From an uncultured bacterium (GTDB taxonomy: Bacteria; Elusimicrobiota; Elusimicrobia; Elusimicrobiales; Elusimicrobiaceae), in the NCBI GenBank assembly GCA_949297775.1, contig CASFTM010000006.1:18291-82290 (forward strand): a stretch of 64,000 bases of DNA, given 5' to 3'. The translations under genes and the position numbers were made by a program. How positions within the stretch are numbered: the first letter of the stretch is position 1; each line of letters starts with the position of its first letter. This document shows, in pieces, positions 1-7,956 of the stretch. The notes under the pieces are model-generated. The model did no database searches, had not been told where the DNA came from, and saw nothing but the letters and a program-made list of their open reading frames with translations.

Positions 1-211
1 ACTGGATAAATAATTCGGTGGCGCCCAATTCTTTGGCTTTGATAAGCGCCAGCTTTAAAGCGGTATACTCGGCCTGGTTGTTGGTGCAGTGCGGCATAAA
101 ATGCCCTTCCTGCGACAGGATTTTCCCGTCCATGGAGCAAATTACATACGCCGCCGCGCCCGGCCCGGGGTTCCCGCGGGAACCGCCGTCAATGTTTATT
201 TTTACTTGCAT
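1..211 (-). CDS. RNase HI-family ribonuclease, N-terminal part (cut by window edge)
   Basis: The product begins MQVKINIDGGSRGNPGPGA and continues with NNQAEYTAL, the first two catalytic regions of RNase HI (Asp in INIDGG, Glu in QAEYTAL). The family degrades the RNA strand of RNA-DNA hybrids in the cytoplasm. Only the first 70 residues lie in the window; the rest of the protein, including the remaining catalytic residues, is beyond position 1. The ATG at 209-211 is the only sensible start before the motif. Whether this is the main RNase HI or a paralogue cannot be decided from the fragment. Confidence 0.85.
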   Translation of the reverse strand, partial: MQVKINIDGGSRGNPGPGAAAYVICSMDGKILSQEGHFMPHCTNNQAEYTALKLALIKAKELGATELFIQ

Positions 212-274
212 AGAGGTATTGTAGCAAAATAAACACTTTGGCAGCAGCCCGCAAGGAAGAAAATAAAAAATTCT

Positions 275-301
275 TTGTTTACTACGACAATTTCGTATAA
301 T
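275..301 (+). promoter_or_regulatory. Possible promoter of the symporter gene
   Basis: TATAAT at 296-301 is a perfect -10 box, placed 28 bases before the ATG at 329. Upstream, TTGTTT at 275-280 gives a short 15-bp spacer; CTTTGT at 273-278 gives 17 bp. The -35 assignment is therefore uncertain, while the -10 box is good. Confidence 0.45.
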
Positions 302-328
302 AAAAGAGTTGACCCGAAAGAGAGTGTT

Positions 329-1582
329 ATGCTAAAACTGCGAAAAAGAAAATTACGTATCAAACTAAAATGGGGCCTGCTGCCGGGCGTGATTTGTGCC
401 ATCGCGCTGGGCATTGTGTGCGGGCTGTTTTTCCCCGAATGGCTGGTGCGCGTATCGCTTACGTTCAACGGGCTGTTCGGCAATTTCCTCGGTTTTATTA
501 TTCCTTTGTTGATTGTGGGGTTGGTGGCCCCCGGCATTGCCGAGCTGGGCCGCAGCGCAGGGAAACTGTTATTCATTACCACCGTGTTGGCATACGGTTT
601 TACGCTGGCTTCCGGGTTTTTCAGCTATGCGGTGTCTGATGCGGCTTTCCCGTATTTATTGGACGCGTCCGCCAAAACGGCGCAATTTGCCGCCGCGGCG
701 GAGTTGAAACCTTATTTTACCGTGGCGATGCCGCCTTTGATGGACGTTATGACCGCGCTGGTGCTGGCGTTTACGCTGGGGTTGGGGATGGCGGTTATCC
801 AGGGCAGCCGCTTAAAAGGCATTATGTGGGATTTCCGGGATATTATTGACCGGGTAATCGCCCGCGTGATTATTCCGCTGCTTCCTTATTACATTTTTGG
901 CATTTTCCTGAATATGACGGTATCCGGGCAGGTGGTGGCGGTGTTGGGCGTGTTTGCCAAAATTATTGTGTTGATTTTTGCAATTACCGCTGTAATGCTT
1001 ATTTTGCAGTTTACCCTTGCCGGCATTGTGGCGCGGCGCAACCCGTTCCCGATGCTTAAAACGATGCTCGTTTCGTATATGACGGCGCTGGGGACGCAGT
1101 CCTCCGCCGCCACCATTCCCGTTACGCTTAAGCAAACCGTCAAGCTGGGCGTGCGCGAAGAAGTGGCCGGGTTTGTCGTGCCGTTGTGCGCTACCATTCA
1201 CTTGTCCGGCAGTACGATGAAAATTGTTGCCTGTGCGCTAGCTATTTTATTTATGAGCGGTACTCAAATGCCGTTTGCCCAGTTTGCCGGGTTTATTTGT
1301 ATGCTGGGGGTAACGATGGTGGCTGCGCCGGGCGTACCGGGCGGGGCCATTATGGCGGCCTTGGGTATTTTGCAAAGTATGCTGGGCTTTGGCGAAGCAG
1401 AGCTGGGGCTGATGATTGCGCTGTATATTGCGATGGATTCCTTCGGTACGGCATGCAACGTAACCGGGGACGGCGCCATCAGCGTGATTGTGGACAAAAT
1501 TTATTCCCGCCGCGCCGCGCCGCAGCCGGCAGTTCATACCCCGGATATCCCCGGCAACCCGCAGGGCATACGGATTGGGTAA
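329..1582 (+). CDS. Dicarboxylate/amino acid:cation symporter (DAACS family)
   Basis: This is a 417-residue multi-pass inner-membrane protein of the glutamate/dicarboxylate-sodium or -proton symporter family. Support comes from the N-terminal hydrophobic helices with FLGFIIPLLIVGLVAPGIAELG, the serine-rich re-entrant loop GTQSSAATIPVTLK (about residue 260) and the C-terminal TM8 region AMDSFGTACNVTGDGA, which lines the substrate site in the family. An in-frame ATG lies further upstream, but the start at 329 is preceded by GAAAGAGAG and removes 18 residues that look untranslated. It is monocistronic, ending at a shared terminator with the convergent gdhA. Substrate is probably glutamate, aspartate or a C4-dicarboxylate; proximity to gdhA fits glutamate but proves nothing. 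Confidence 0.88.
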   Translation: MLKLRKRKLRIKLKWGLLPGVICAIALGIVCGLFFPEWLVRVSLTFNGLFGNFLGFIIPLLIVGLVAPGIAELGRSAGKLLFITTVLAYGFTLASGFFSYAVSDAAFPYLLDASAKTAQFAAAAELKPYFTVAMPPLMDVMTALVLAFTLGLGMAVIQGSRLKGIMWDFRDIIDRVIARVIIPLLPYYIFGIFLNMTVSGQVVAVLGVFAKIIVLIFAITAVMLILQFTLAGIVARRNPFPMLKTMLVSYMTALGTQSSAATIPVTLKQTVKLGVREEVAGFVVPLCATIHLSGSTMKIVACALAILFMSGTQMPFAQFAGFICMLGVTMVAAPGVPGGAIMAALGILQSMLGFGEAELGLMIALYIAMDSFGTACNVTGDGAISVIVDKIYSRRAAPQPAVHTPDIPGNPQGIRIG

Positions 1583-1596
1583 GCCGTTTTGAACCG

Positions 1597-1631
1597 AAAA
1601 AAACGGAGAGGAAAATTCCTCTCCGTTTTTT
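1597..1631. terminator. Bidirectional rho-independent terminator
   Basis: A long perfect inverted repeat (AACGGAGAGGAA / TTCCTCTCCGTT, tiny loop) is flanked by an A run on the left and a T run on the right. It therefore ends both the symporter transcript and the convergent gdhA transcript. Confidence 0.85.
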
Positions 1632-1642
1632 GTTTGGAAGAA

Positions 1643-2992
1643 TTACACCAGGCCTTGGTCAATCATTGCATCGGCCACTTTTATAAAGCCGGCGATATTG
1701 GCCCCCGCCATATAGTTGCCTTTCATTCCGTATTCCTCGGCGGAAGAAAGGCAGCTGTGGTGGATGTTGTTCATAATGCGTTGGAGGTATTGGTCCACTT
1801 CTTCGCGGGTCCAATAAACACGCATACTGTTTTGTGTCATTTCCAGGCCCGACACTGCCACCCCGCCGGCGTTGGCCGCTTTGCCGGGAGCATACAAAAT
1901 ACCCGCTTGCAGGAAGGCGTCAATGGCGCCCGGGGTGCAGGGCATATTGGAGCCTTCGCACACGCATTGGCAGCCGTTTTGCAAAAGGAGCTTGGCATCT
2001 TCGGTATGTAGTTCGTTTTCGCAGGCGGTGGGGCAGGCGACGTCGCACGGGATGTCCCATGTTTTTTTGCCGGGGCGGAAAACGGCGCCCGGGAATTTTT
2101 TGTCGTATTCTTTTAAACTGCCGCGCCGCACAAATACCAACTCTTTCAAGAAGGCCAGTTTTTCAGCGTCTATGCCGTTTTTATCGTAAATGCTGCCGTC
2201 GTAGTCCATAAAGCCGACTACTTTCCCGCCCAGCTGGGTCAGTTTTTCTATGGCGTAAATCCCCACATTGCCCGTGCCGGACACGATACACGTCTTTTTG
2301 CGCAGGCTTTCGCCGCGGGTGGAGAGCATATTTTGCGCAAAATACGCCACACCGTAGCCGGTGGCTTCCGGGCGCAGCAAACTGCCGCCCCAGTTGGGCT
2401 TTTTGCCGGTAAAGGCGCCGGTAAAATCGTTGGTCAGCTTTTTGTACTGCCCGAACATATACCCGATTTCCCGCGCCCCGCAGCCCAGGTCCCCCGCCGG
2501 GATATCGGTATGATAGCCGATGTGGTGATAAAGTTCATTAATAAAGGAATGGCAGAAGCGCATTACTTCGCTGTCGGATTTGCCGCGCGTGTCAAAATCA
2601 CTGCCGCCTTTCCCGCCGCCTAACGGAAGGGTGGTTAAGCTGTTTTTAAAGACTTGTTCAAATCCTAAAAATTTTAAGACGTCCTGCGTTACCGTTTCAT
2701 GAAAGCGCATCCCACCCTTATACGGCCCCAGTGCGCTGTTGTATTGGACGCGGAAACCGCGGTTGACGTGAATTTCGCCTTTGTCATCCTGCCACGGCAC
2801 GCGGAAAATAATCGTACGTTCCGGCTCTACAATACGCTCTAAAATGCGTTCTTGGATGTAGAGCGGTTTTTGCTCCAGCACCGGTTTTAAGGTGCTGACG
2901 ACTTCAAACACGGCTTGGTGGAAAACTTTTTGGGCGGGGTCCCGTTGGGTGAGCGCCGCCAGGAACTGCTCGGTGTAAGTGTTGGTGTCCAT
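1643..2992 (-). CDS. gdhA: NADP-specific glutamate dehydrogenase
   Basis: At 449 residues this is the usual length for the hexameric, mainly biosynthetic GDH that reductively aminates 2-oxoglutarate with ammonium. The sequence GPYKGGMRFHE and the catalytic-lysine loop PLGGGKGGSDFD (about residues 123-134) are present, followed by the dinucleotide-binding fold with VSGTGNVGIYAIEKL. A strong ribosome binding site (AAGGAG) precedes the ATG. The gene is divergent from the metal-regulator gene and has its own promoter. In anaerobic gut bacteria this enzyme is a main entry of ammonium into amino acids. No anomalies are seen. Confidence 0.97.
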   Translation of the reverse strand: MDTNTYTEQFLAALTQRDPAQKVFHQAVFEVVSTLKPVLEQKPLYIQERILERIVEPERTIIFRVPWQDDKGEIHVNRGFRVQYNSALGPYKGGMRFHETVTQDVLKFLGFEQVFKNSLTTLPLGGGKGGSDFDTRGKSDSEVMRFCHSFINELYHHIGYHTDIPAGDLGCGAREIGYMFGQYKKLTNDFTGAFTGKKPNWGGSLLRPEATGYGVAYFAQNMLSTRGESLRKKTCIVSGTGNVGIYAIEKLTQLGGKVVGFMDYDGSIYDKNGIDAEKLAFLKELVFVRRGSLKEYDKKFPGAVFRPGKKTWDIPCDVACPTACENELHTEDAKLLLQNGCQCVCEGSNMPCTPGAIDAFLQAGILYAPGKAANAGGVAVSGLEMTQNSMRVYWTREEVDQYLQRIMNNIHHSCLSSAEEYGMKGNYMAGANIAGFIKVADAMIDQGLV

Positions 2993-3021
2993 AGCCTCTC
3001 CTTTTGGGTGCTGCTACCCCC

Positions 3022-3051
3022 ATTATAAGCATATCTTTGGGGCGAAAGCAA
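3022..3051 (-). promoter_or_regulatory. Promoter of gdhA
   Basis: On the minus strand TTGCTT (3046-3051) and a perfect TATAAT (3022-3027) are separated by an 18-bp spacer. The -10 box lies about 30 bases ahead of the gdhA start. Confidence 0.6.
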
Positions 3052-3057
3052 GGGGAA

Positions 3058-3086
3058 TTGTCTGAGGAAATATGTTAAACTATAAC
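3058..3086 (+). promoter_or_regulatory. Promoter of the DtxR/MntR-like gene
   Basis: TTGTCT (3058-3063), a 17-bp spacer and TATAAC (3081-3086) precede the start at 3118. It lies back to back with the gdhA promoter, with only 6 bp between the two -35 boxes, so one bound regulator could affect both. Confidence 0.6.
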
Positions 3087-3117
3087 CGTATCCCGCATTT
3101 TGCGGCAGGAGCGGAAA

Positions 3118-3501
3118 ATGAAACTATCCCCCAATATGGAAGATTATTTAGAAGCGGTTTCCCTTTGTGCGGACGAAAAAGGCGTTGCCCGCGTAAGTGA
3201 TATACGCGATATGCTGGGCGTAAAAACCCCCAGTGTAACCGGAGCGGTAAAAGCTTTGGCAAAAGGGGGATATGTGCGCCACCAACCTTACAGCGGCATT
3301 GAATTGACGCCCAAAGGCCGCCGCGCCGCAGAGGACGTCAAAAAACGCCACGCTATTTTAAGCCGTTTTCTTACGCAGGTGTTGGGGGTGAACCCCAAAA
3401 TCGCCGATATGGACGCGTGCAAAATGGAGCACGCCGTCAGCCGCGAAACGCTGGAAAAATTGCATGAGTATTTGCATAAGCAAACGGGAGAAAAAGCGTG
3501 A
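3118..3501 (+). CDS. Metal-dependent transcriptional regulator, DtxR/MntR family (short form)
   Basis: This 127-residue protein has an N-terminal winged helix (MEDYLEAVSL...VARVSDIRDMLGVKTPSVTGAVKAL) and the start of the dimerisation domain; the C-terminal SH3-like domain of DtxR/IdeR is absent, as in MntR. Metal ligands visible by family comparison are Asp and Glu of MEDYLE (as in MntR), the His in KKRHAIL, and DACKMEHAVS, which supplies Cys, Glu and His as in DtxR. The start at 3118 follows GGAG at good spacing; six extra upstream codons are unlikely. It probably senses Fe2+ or Mn2+ and binds DNA as a dimer. Its targets are unknown; the divergent gdhA is adjacent only by position. Confidence 0.85.
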   Translation: MKLSPNMEDYLEAVSLCADEKGVARVSDIRDMLGVKTPSVTGAVKALAKGGYVRHQPYSGIELTPKGRRAAEDVKKRHAILSRFLTQVLGVNPKIADMDACKMEHAVSRETLEKLHEYLHKQTGEKA

Positions 3502-3584
3502 AAAGGCAGAAGAAGCACAAGGGGACGATAAGGACCTTTACGGCAGTCATTTTTCGTGGTAAGCGGGAATAGGCTTTAATACCG

Positions 3585-3614
3585 GCCCCCTTATGCTGGC
3601 AAGCGTAAGGGGGC
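3585..3614 (+). terminator. Terminator-like hairpin before ileS
   Basis: A 13-bp stem (GCCCCCTTATGCT / AGCGTAAGGGGGC, with one G-T pair) with the tetraloop GGCA is followed by TTAAATTTTCT. It can end the regulator transcript. A TATAAT at 3625-3630, just downstream, is a plausible -10 box for ileS. Confidence 0.6.
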
Positions 3615-3670
3615 TTAAATTTTCTATAATATATTTATCCTTAATTATATATACGGAGTGACAGACTATC

Positions 3671-6490
3671 ATGGCAAAAAATAAGTATTCCCATACCGTT
3701 TTGCTCCCCAAAACGGATTTTCCCATGCGCGCGGGACTGGCGCAAAAAGAACCCAAAATCCTGGAGTTCTGGCAATCTATCAACCTTTACGAAGCAATGC
3801 TCAAGAAAAACGAAGCCGGCAAACATTTTGTATTGCACGACGGCCCGCCTTACGCCAACGGGAAAATTCACATCGGTCACGCATTGGATAAAACAATTAA
3901 GGATATTATTATTAAAAGCCGCGCGATGACGGGCTACTACACCCCGTACGTCCCGGGGTGGGACTGCCATGGCCTGCCCATTGAACAGGCGCTTTTAAAA
4001 GAACTGAAACAAGACAAAAAACACATTACCGACGTGCCCGCCTTCCGCAAAAAAGCGCGCGCGTTTGCCGCCAAATTTATTGACCTGCAGCGCCAGGGCT
4101 TCAAACGCCTGGGCGTTCAAGGCGATTGGGACAACCCCTACCTGACGATGGCCCCGCGTTACGAAGGCATTACCATCGGCGTGTTTTTGGATTTGATTGA
4201 AAAAGGCTACGTCTACAAAGGCCAAAAAACCATTACCTGGTGTTCCCACTGCGAAACCGCTTTGGCCGATGCCGAAACGGAATACAAAGACGTAAAATCT
4301 TCATCTATTTATCTGCGTTTTAAATTAGCCAATCCCAACCAAGAAGTTTTGGGCGATTTGGATTATTCCAAACCCGTCAGCCTGGCTGTGTGGACCACTA
4401 CCCCCTGGACGATTCCTTCCAATATGGCGGCGGCGGTTTCCAATACCGAAGACTACGCCATTTTAAAAGATGAAAAAACCGGCGAATACTACATCGTGGC
4501 GGAAAAATTAGCCGAAGAATTTTTGAAGAACACCGGGCTGGACTGCTCCCAGGCCGGCAAAGTGGCGGGGGCCGATTTGGTGGGGATGAAGTATTACCAC
4601 CCGCTGACGCATAAAGAAAATCCCGTCATTTGGACCGATTTCGTAACCATGGACGCGGGCGTGGGTATTGTACACATCGCCCCCGGCCACGGCGAGGACG
4701 ACTTCCGCGCCGGCAAACAATGGGGCCTGGAAACCTTCTGCCCCGTGGACGAAAAAGGCTGCTACACCAAAGACGCGGGCGTGTTTGAAGGTATGCACGT
4801 GTTTGAAGCCAACCCGCTGATGGTTAAAAAATTGGACGAACTGGGGGCGCTCATTAAAGAACAGGAAATCACCCACAGCTATCCGCACTGCTGGCGCTGC
4901 CATAACCCCATTATCTTCCGCGCGACGGAACAGTGGTTTATGAGCATAGACAAAGACAACCTGCGCCAAAAATTGATGGATAATTTGGCCAACGTGAAAT
5001 TTTACCCCGCCGGCGGCGAAGAACGTATGCGCTCTATGATTGCCCTGCGCCCGGATTGGTGTTTATCCCGCCAGCGCTTTTGGGGTACGCCCGTTACCGT
5101 GCTGTACTGCAAAAAGTGCGGCAAACCGCAGGTAAACCACGAGCTGTTTGCGTTTATCAAAGAACGCGCGATGAAAGAAGGTTCCGATTTTTGGTTTACC
5201 GATCCGGTGGAAAAACTGATGCCGCAAGGCTACCACTGCGAGTGCGGCGGCGCCGAGTTCCGCAAAGAAACGGATATCTTGGACGTGTGGCTGGATTCCG
5301 GCGTATCGTGGGCGGCAGTGTTGAAGGACCGCGGCATTACTTTCCCGGCGGACGTCTATTCCGAAGGGTCCGACCAGCACCGCGGCTGGTTCCAAAGTTC
5401 GTATATCCCTTCTTACACCTTGGAAGGCACCGCTCCTTTTAAAACCATTTTAACCCACGGGATGGTGTTGGACCAGCAAGGCCGCCCAATGCATAAATCA
5501 CTGGGCAACAGCGTAGATCCCGAGGACGTCATCAATAAATACGGCGCCGATATTTTGCGCCTGTGGGTGGCGTTTTCCGACTATCAGGGCGACGTGCGCA
5601 TTTCGGACGAAATTTTGGGCGGACCGGTGGACACCTACCGCAAAATCCGCAACACGGTGCGCTATGCGCTGGGTAACTTGTCCGACTACGACCCCGCTTT
5701 GCACCAAGTGCCCGCCAAAGACTTGGCGGAAATGGACCGCTATATGCTGGGCCGCTTGAACGATCTAATCCAGGAAGTGCACGCCGGGTATAACGAATTT
5801 AACTTCCGCCGGGCGGTGCGCGCTATTACGGATTTCTGCATTTTGGATTTGTCCTCCTTTATGCTGGACGCCTCCAAAGACCGCCTGTACACGCTGGGGG
5901 CGTCTTCCCCGGCGCGGCGCAGTGCGCAGACGGTGTTGGCGGAAATTACCATTACCCTCTTGCAGCTGATGGCGCCGGTGCTGTCTTTTACTGCCGAGGA
6001 AGCCTGGCAGGAACTGCGCAAAACCGCCTTGGGGCGCGATTTGCCGCAGAGCATTTTCCTGTCCAATATGCCGGCGAACGCTTCACTCATCCCCGATGTA
6101 AAACTGGAAGAAAAATGGAACCAAATCCGCCGCGTGCGCGAAACTGTGCAAAAAGTATTGGAAGAAACGCGTCAAAAAGGGATTATCGGTTCTTCCCTGG
6201 AAGCGAAAGTGATTTTCAAAACGTCCAACCCGGAAATGAAAGCCTTCTTGCAAGAAACGAAGGCGCTGTGGCCGGAAATTGCCATTGTGTCCGCGGTGGA
6301 AATTGCCGACGGTTCCGATGAGCTGACGGTATTGGCGGAACACGCTTCCGGGCAAAAATGTGCCCGCTGCTGGCAGTGGAAAGAAGACGTCGGAGCTGAT
6401 AACACCCACCCCGATTTGTGCGCCCGCTGCGCCCAGGTGCTGGAAAAAGAAGGCCTGAAGGTGGAAGAAGGGGAAAAAGTCGGTGCGTAA
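3671..6490 (+). CDS. ileS: Isoleucine--tRNA ligase
   Basis: This 939-residue class I aminoacyl-tRNA synthetase charges tRNA-Ile and edits misactivated valine. The HIGH signature is GKIHIGHAL (about residues 62-70). The editing domain contains WTTTPWTIPSN, and the adenylate-binding loop is PMHKSLGNSV, a KMSKS variant with His replacing the first Ser. The C-terminus carries a zinc ribbon with paired cysteines (CARCWQW...CARCAQVL), typical of bacterial type IleS. The ATG at 3671 is the first codon of the conserved N-terminus and follows CGGAGTG. It heads an overlapping operon; its last 8 bases overlap lspA. Confidence 0.98.
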   Translation: MAKNKYSHTVLLPKTDFPMRAGLAQKEPKILEFWQSINLYEAMLKKNEAGKHFVLHDGPPYANGKIHIGHALDKTIKDIIIKSRAMTGYYTPYVPGWDCHGLPIEQALLKELKQDKKHITDVPAFRKKARAFAAKFIDLQRQGFKRLGVQGDWDNPYLTMAPRYEGITIGVFLDLIEKGYVYKGQKTITWCSHCETALADAETEYKDVKSSSIYLRFKLANPNQEVLGDLDYSKPVSLAVWTTTPWTIPSNMAAAVSNTEDYAILKDEKTGEYYIVAEKLAEEFLKNTGLDCSQAGKVAGADLVGMKYYHPLTHKENPVIWTDFVTMDAGVGIVHIAPGHGEDDFRAGKQWGLETFCPVDEKGCYTKDAGVFEGMHVFEANPLMVKKLDELGALIKEQEITHSYPHCWRCHNPIIFRATEQWFMSIDKDNLRQKLMDNLANVKFYPAGGEERMRSMIALRPDWCLSRQRFWGTPVTVLYCKKCGKPQVNHELFAFIKERAMKEGSDFWFTDPVEKLMPQGYHCECGGAEFRKETDILDVWLDSGVSWAAVLKDRGITFPADVYSEGSDQHRGWFQSSYIPSYTLEGTAPFKTILTHGMVLDQQGRPMHKSLGNSVDPEDVINKYGADILRLWVAFSDYQGDVRISDEILGGPVDTYRKIRNTVRYALGNLSDYDPALHQVPAKDLAEMDRYMLGRLNDLIQEVHAGYNEFNFRRAVRAITDFCILDLSSFMLDASKDRLYTLGASSPARRSAQTVLAEITITLLQLMAPVLSFTAEEAWQELRKTALGRDLPQSIFLSNMPANASLIPDVKLEEKWNQIRRVRETVQKVLEETRQKGIIGSSLEAKVIFKTSNPEMKAFLQETKALWPEIAIVSAVEIADGSDELTVLAEHASGQKCARCWQWKEDVGADNTHPDLCARCAQVLEKEGLKVEEGEKVGA

Positions 6491-6971
6491 GGCGTGGCGG
6501 CAGCTTTGCACTTGGCTGGGCCAACACCGCTGGCTGGTTGCCGCGGGGGCTGGTATTTTGCTTTTGGACCGGCTGACCAAAGTGCTGGCGCTGATGTATT
6601 TGCCGCAGCACCCGGTGGCGGTATGTCCGTTTTTTCATTTGACGTATGTGGAAAATACCGGGGCCGCCTTCGGTATGATGAAAAACGGCAATTTCCTGCT
6701 GATTTTTGTGATGCTGGCTATTATTGTCTATATTGCGGCCAGTTGGCGGGAGCTGTGTTCGTACGGCAAAGGCGTCCAGTGGGGTTCCGTTTTTATTTTG
6801 GCGGGTGCATTGGGCAATCTTTATGATAGAATAACTTTAGGATTTGTTGTAGACTTTTTGGACTTTCGGGTTTGGCCCGTATTTAATGTGGCTGATTCCT
6901 TTATTACCATTGGCGGCTGTATGCTGGTGATGTCTTTGTTCATACGGCACGGGAAACGGGAGGAAAAATGA
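6483..6971 (+). CDS. lspA: Lipoprotein signal peptidase (signal peptidase II)
   Basis: This 162-residue inner-membrane aspartyl protease removes signal peptides from diacylated prolipoproteins. It has four hydrophobic segments and the two conserved catalytic regions, GNLYDRITLGFVVDFLDF and FNVADSFI, whose aspartates form the active site. NTGAAFG is also conserved. The start is a GTG at 6483 inside the end of ileS, so translation is probably coupled; ileS-lspA adjacency is common in bacteria. The next gene encodes a lipoprotein, a likely substrate. Confidence 0.97.
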   Translation: MRKAWRQLCTWLGQHRWLVAAGAGILLLDRLTKVLALMYLPQHPVAVCPFFHLTYVENTGAAFGMMKNGNFLLIFVMLAIIVYIAASWRELCSYGKGVQWGSVFILAGALGNLYDRITLGFVVDFLDFRVWPVFNVADSFITIGGCMLVMSLFIRHGKREEK

Positions 6972-7954
6972 AAAAAGTATTAGGGTTGGCGGCGGCTGTA
7001 CTGTTGTTGGCCGCGTGCGGAAGTGATACACGTCTTTTTAAACAAGCCCAGTTGGCTACCTCAAAAGGCAATTTCACCCAGGCAATGCAGCTCTATTCGC
7101 GCCTGATTAAGCAAGATCCGAACAACGCCTCCGCGTACGCCAACCGCGGTATTCTGTGGGAACGCCTCCCGGTAAAGGATGCCAAAGAACGCGCCAAAAA
7201 CCGTGCCTATGCTGAGCAAGATTACCAAAAAGCTATTGAACTGAATCCCAATATTCCCGAAACTTACAATAACCTTGGCGCTTTGTATATTGATATGGGC
7301 CGTTATTCCAATGCAGTCTATTATTTGACCGAAGCGATTGTCCGCAATCCCAACTATTTTACCGCTTTGATGAACCGCGCCATTGCGTATTCCAAAATGG
7401 GCCGCTCTATGGAAGCTCTGTCCGATTTTAACAGCGCTTTTAAACTGCGCCAGGATGAACCCTTGCTGTTCTTAAACCGCGGGTTGGCTTATTACAGCTT
7501 GGGCCAGTATGAAGCCGCCGTGGACGATTATACTTACTTGATTTCGCTGACGCCCGACGACGCCCGCCCGTATCTGGAGCGCGCCCGCGCATTTATCAAA
7601 TTGGGTTACCCCGCCAACGCCTATGCCGATTTGGAAGAAGCCGTTACTATTAAACCCACCTATGCGCTGGCCTATTATTATATGGGCGATTTGATGTACC
7701 GCAAAGGCGAAACCGACTATGCCCTGGGCTTGCTGGTAAAATCCAAAGAATTGGCCAGCCAATATGTGCCGACCTATGATTTAATGGGGGATATGCTTTC
7801 GGTGCAGGACCCTGTGGCTGCGACTGCCAACTATATGGTGGCTAAAAAGCTGGACCCTGCCCACGCCGCTAAATACGACCGAAAAATCAGCATGATGCGC
7901 ACCGAAGCCGGACGCGAACGGATATTGGCAGAGAGGTTCTTCCCCGGGAAATAA
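6968..7954 (+). CDS. TPR-repeat lipoprotein
   Basis: The 328-residue product starts MKKVLGLAAAVLLLAACGSD, a type II signal peptide with lipobox LLAAC, so it is probably anchored to a membrane after LspA processing. The rest is a run of about seven to eight 34-residue TPR units (for example AYANRGILWERL, TYNNLGALYIDMGRY, LFLNRGLAYYSLGQYEAAV, AYYYMGDLMYRKGETD), a scaffold for protein contacts. It resembles NlpI-type lipoproteins in layout only; the partner is unknown. The ATG overlaps the lspA stop by 4 bases. Confidence 0.85.
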   Translation: MKKVLGLAAAVLLLAACGSDTRLFKQAQLATSKGNFTQAMQLYSRLIKQDPNNASAYANRGILWERLPVKDAKERAKNRAYAEQDYQKAIELNPNIPETYNNLGALYIDMGRYSNAVYYLTEAIVRNPNYFTALMNRAIAYSKMGRSMEALSDFNSAFKLRQDEPLLFLNRGLAYYSLGQYEAAVDDYTYLISLTPDDARPYLERARAFIKLGYPANAYADLEEAVTIKPTYALAYYYMGDLMYRKGETDYALGLLVKSKELASQYVPTYDLMGDMLSVQDPVAATANYMVAKKLDPAHAAKYDRKISMMRTEAGRERILAERFFPGK

Positions 7955-7956
7955 CT

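Noticed and set aside
275..328. N-terminal extension of the symporter from an earlier ATG
   Set aside because: The extension overlaps the TATAAT promoter box and lacks an RBS, while 329 has GAAAGAGAG.
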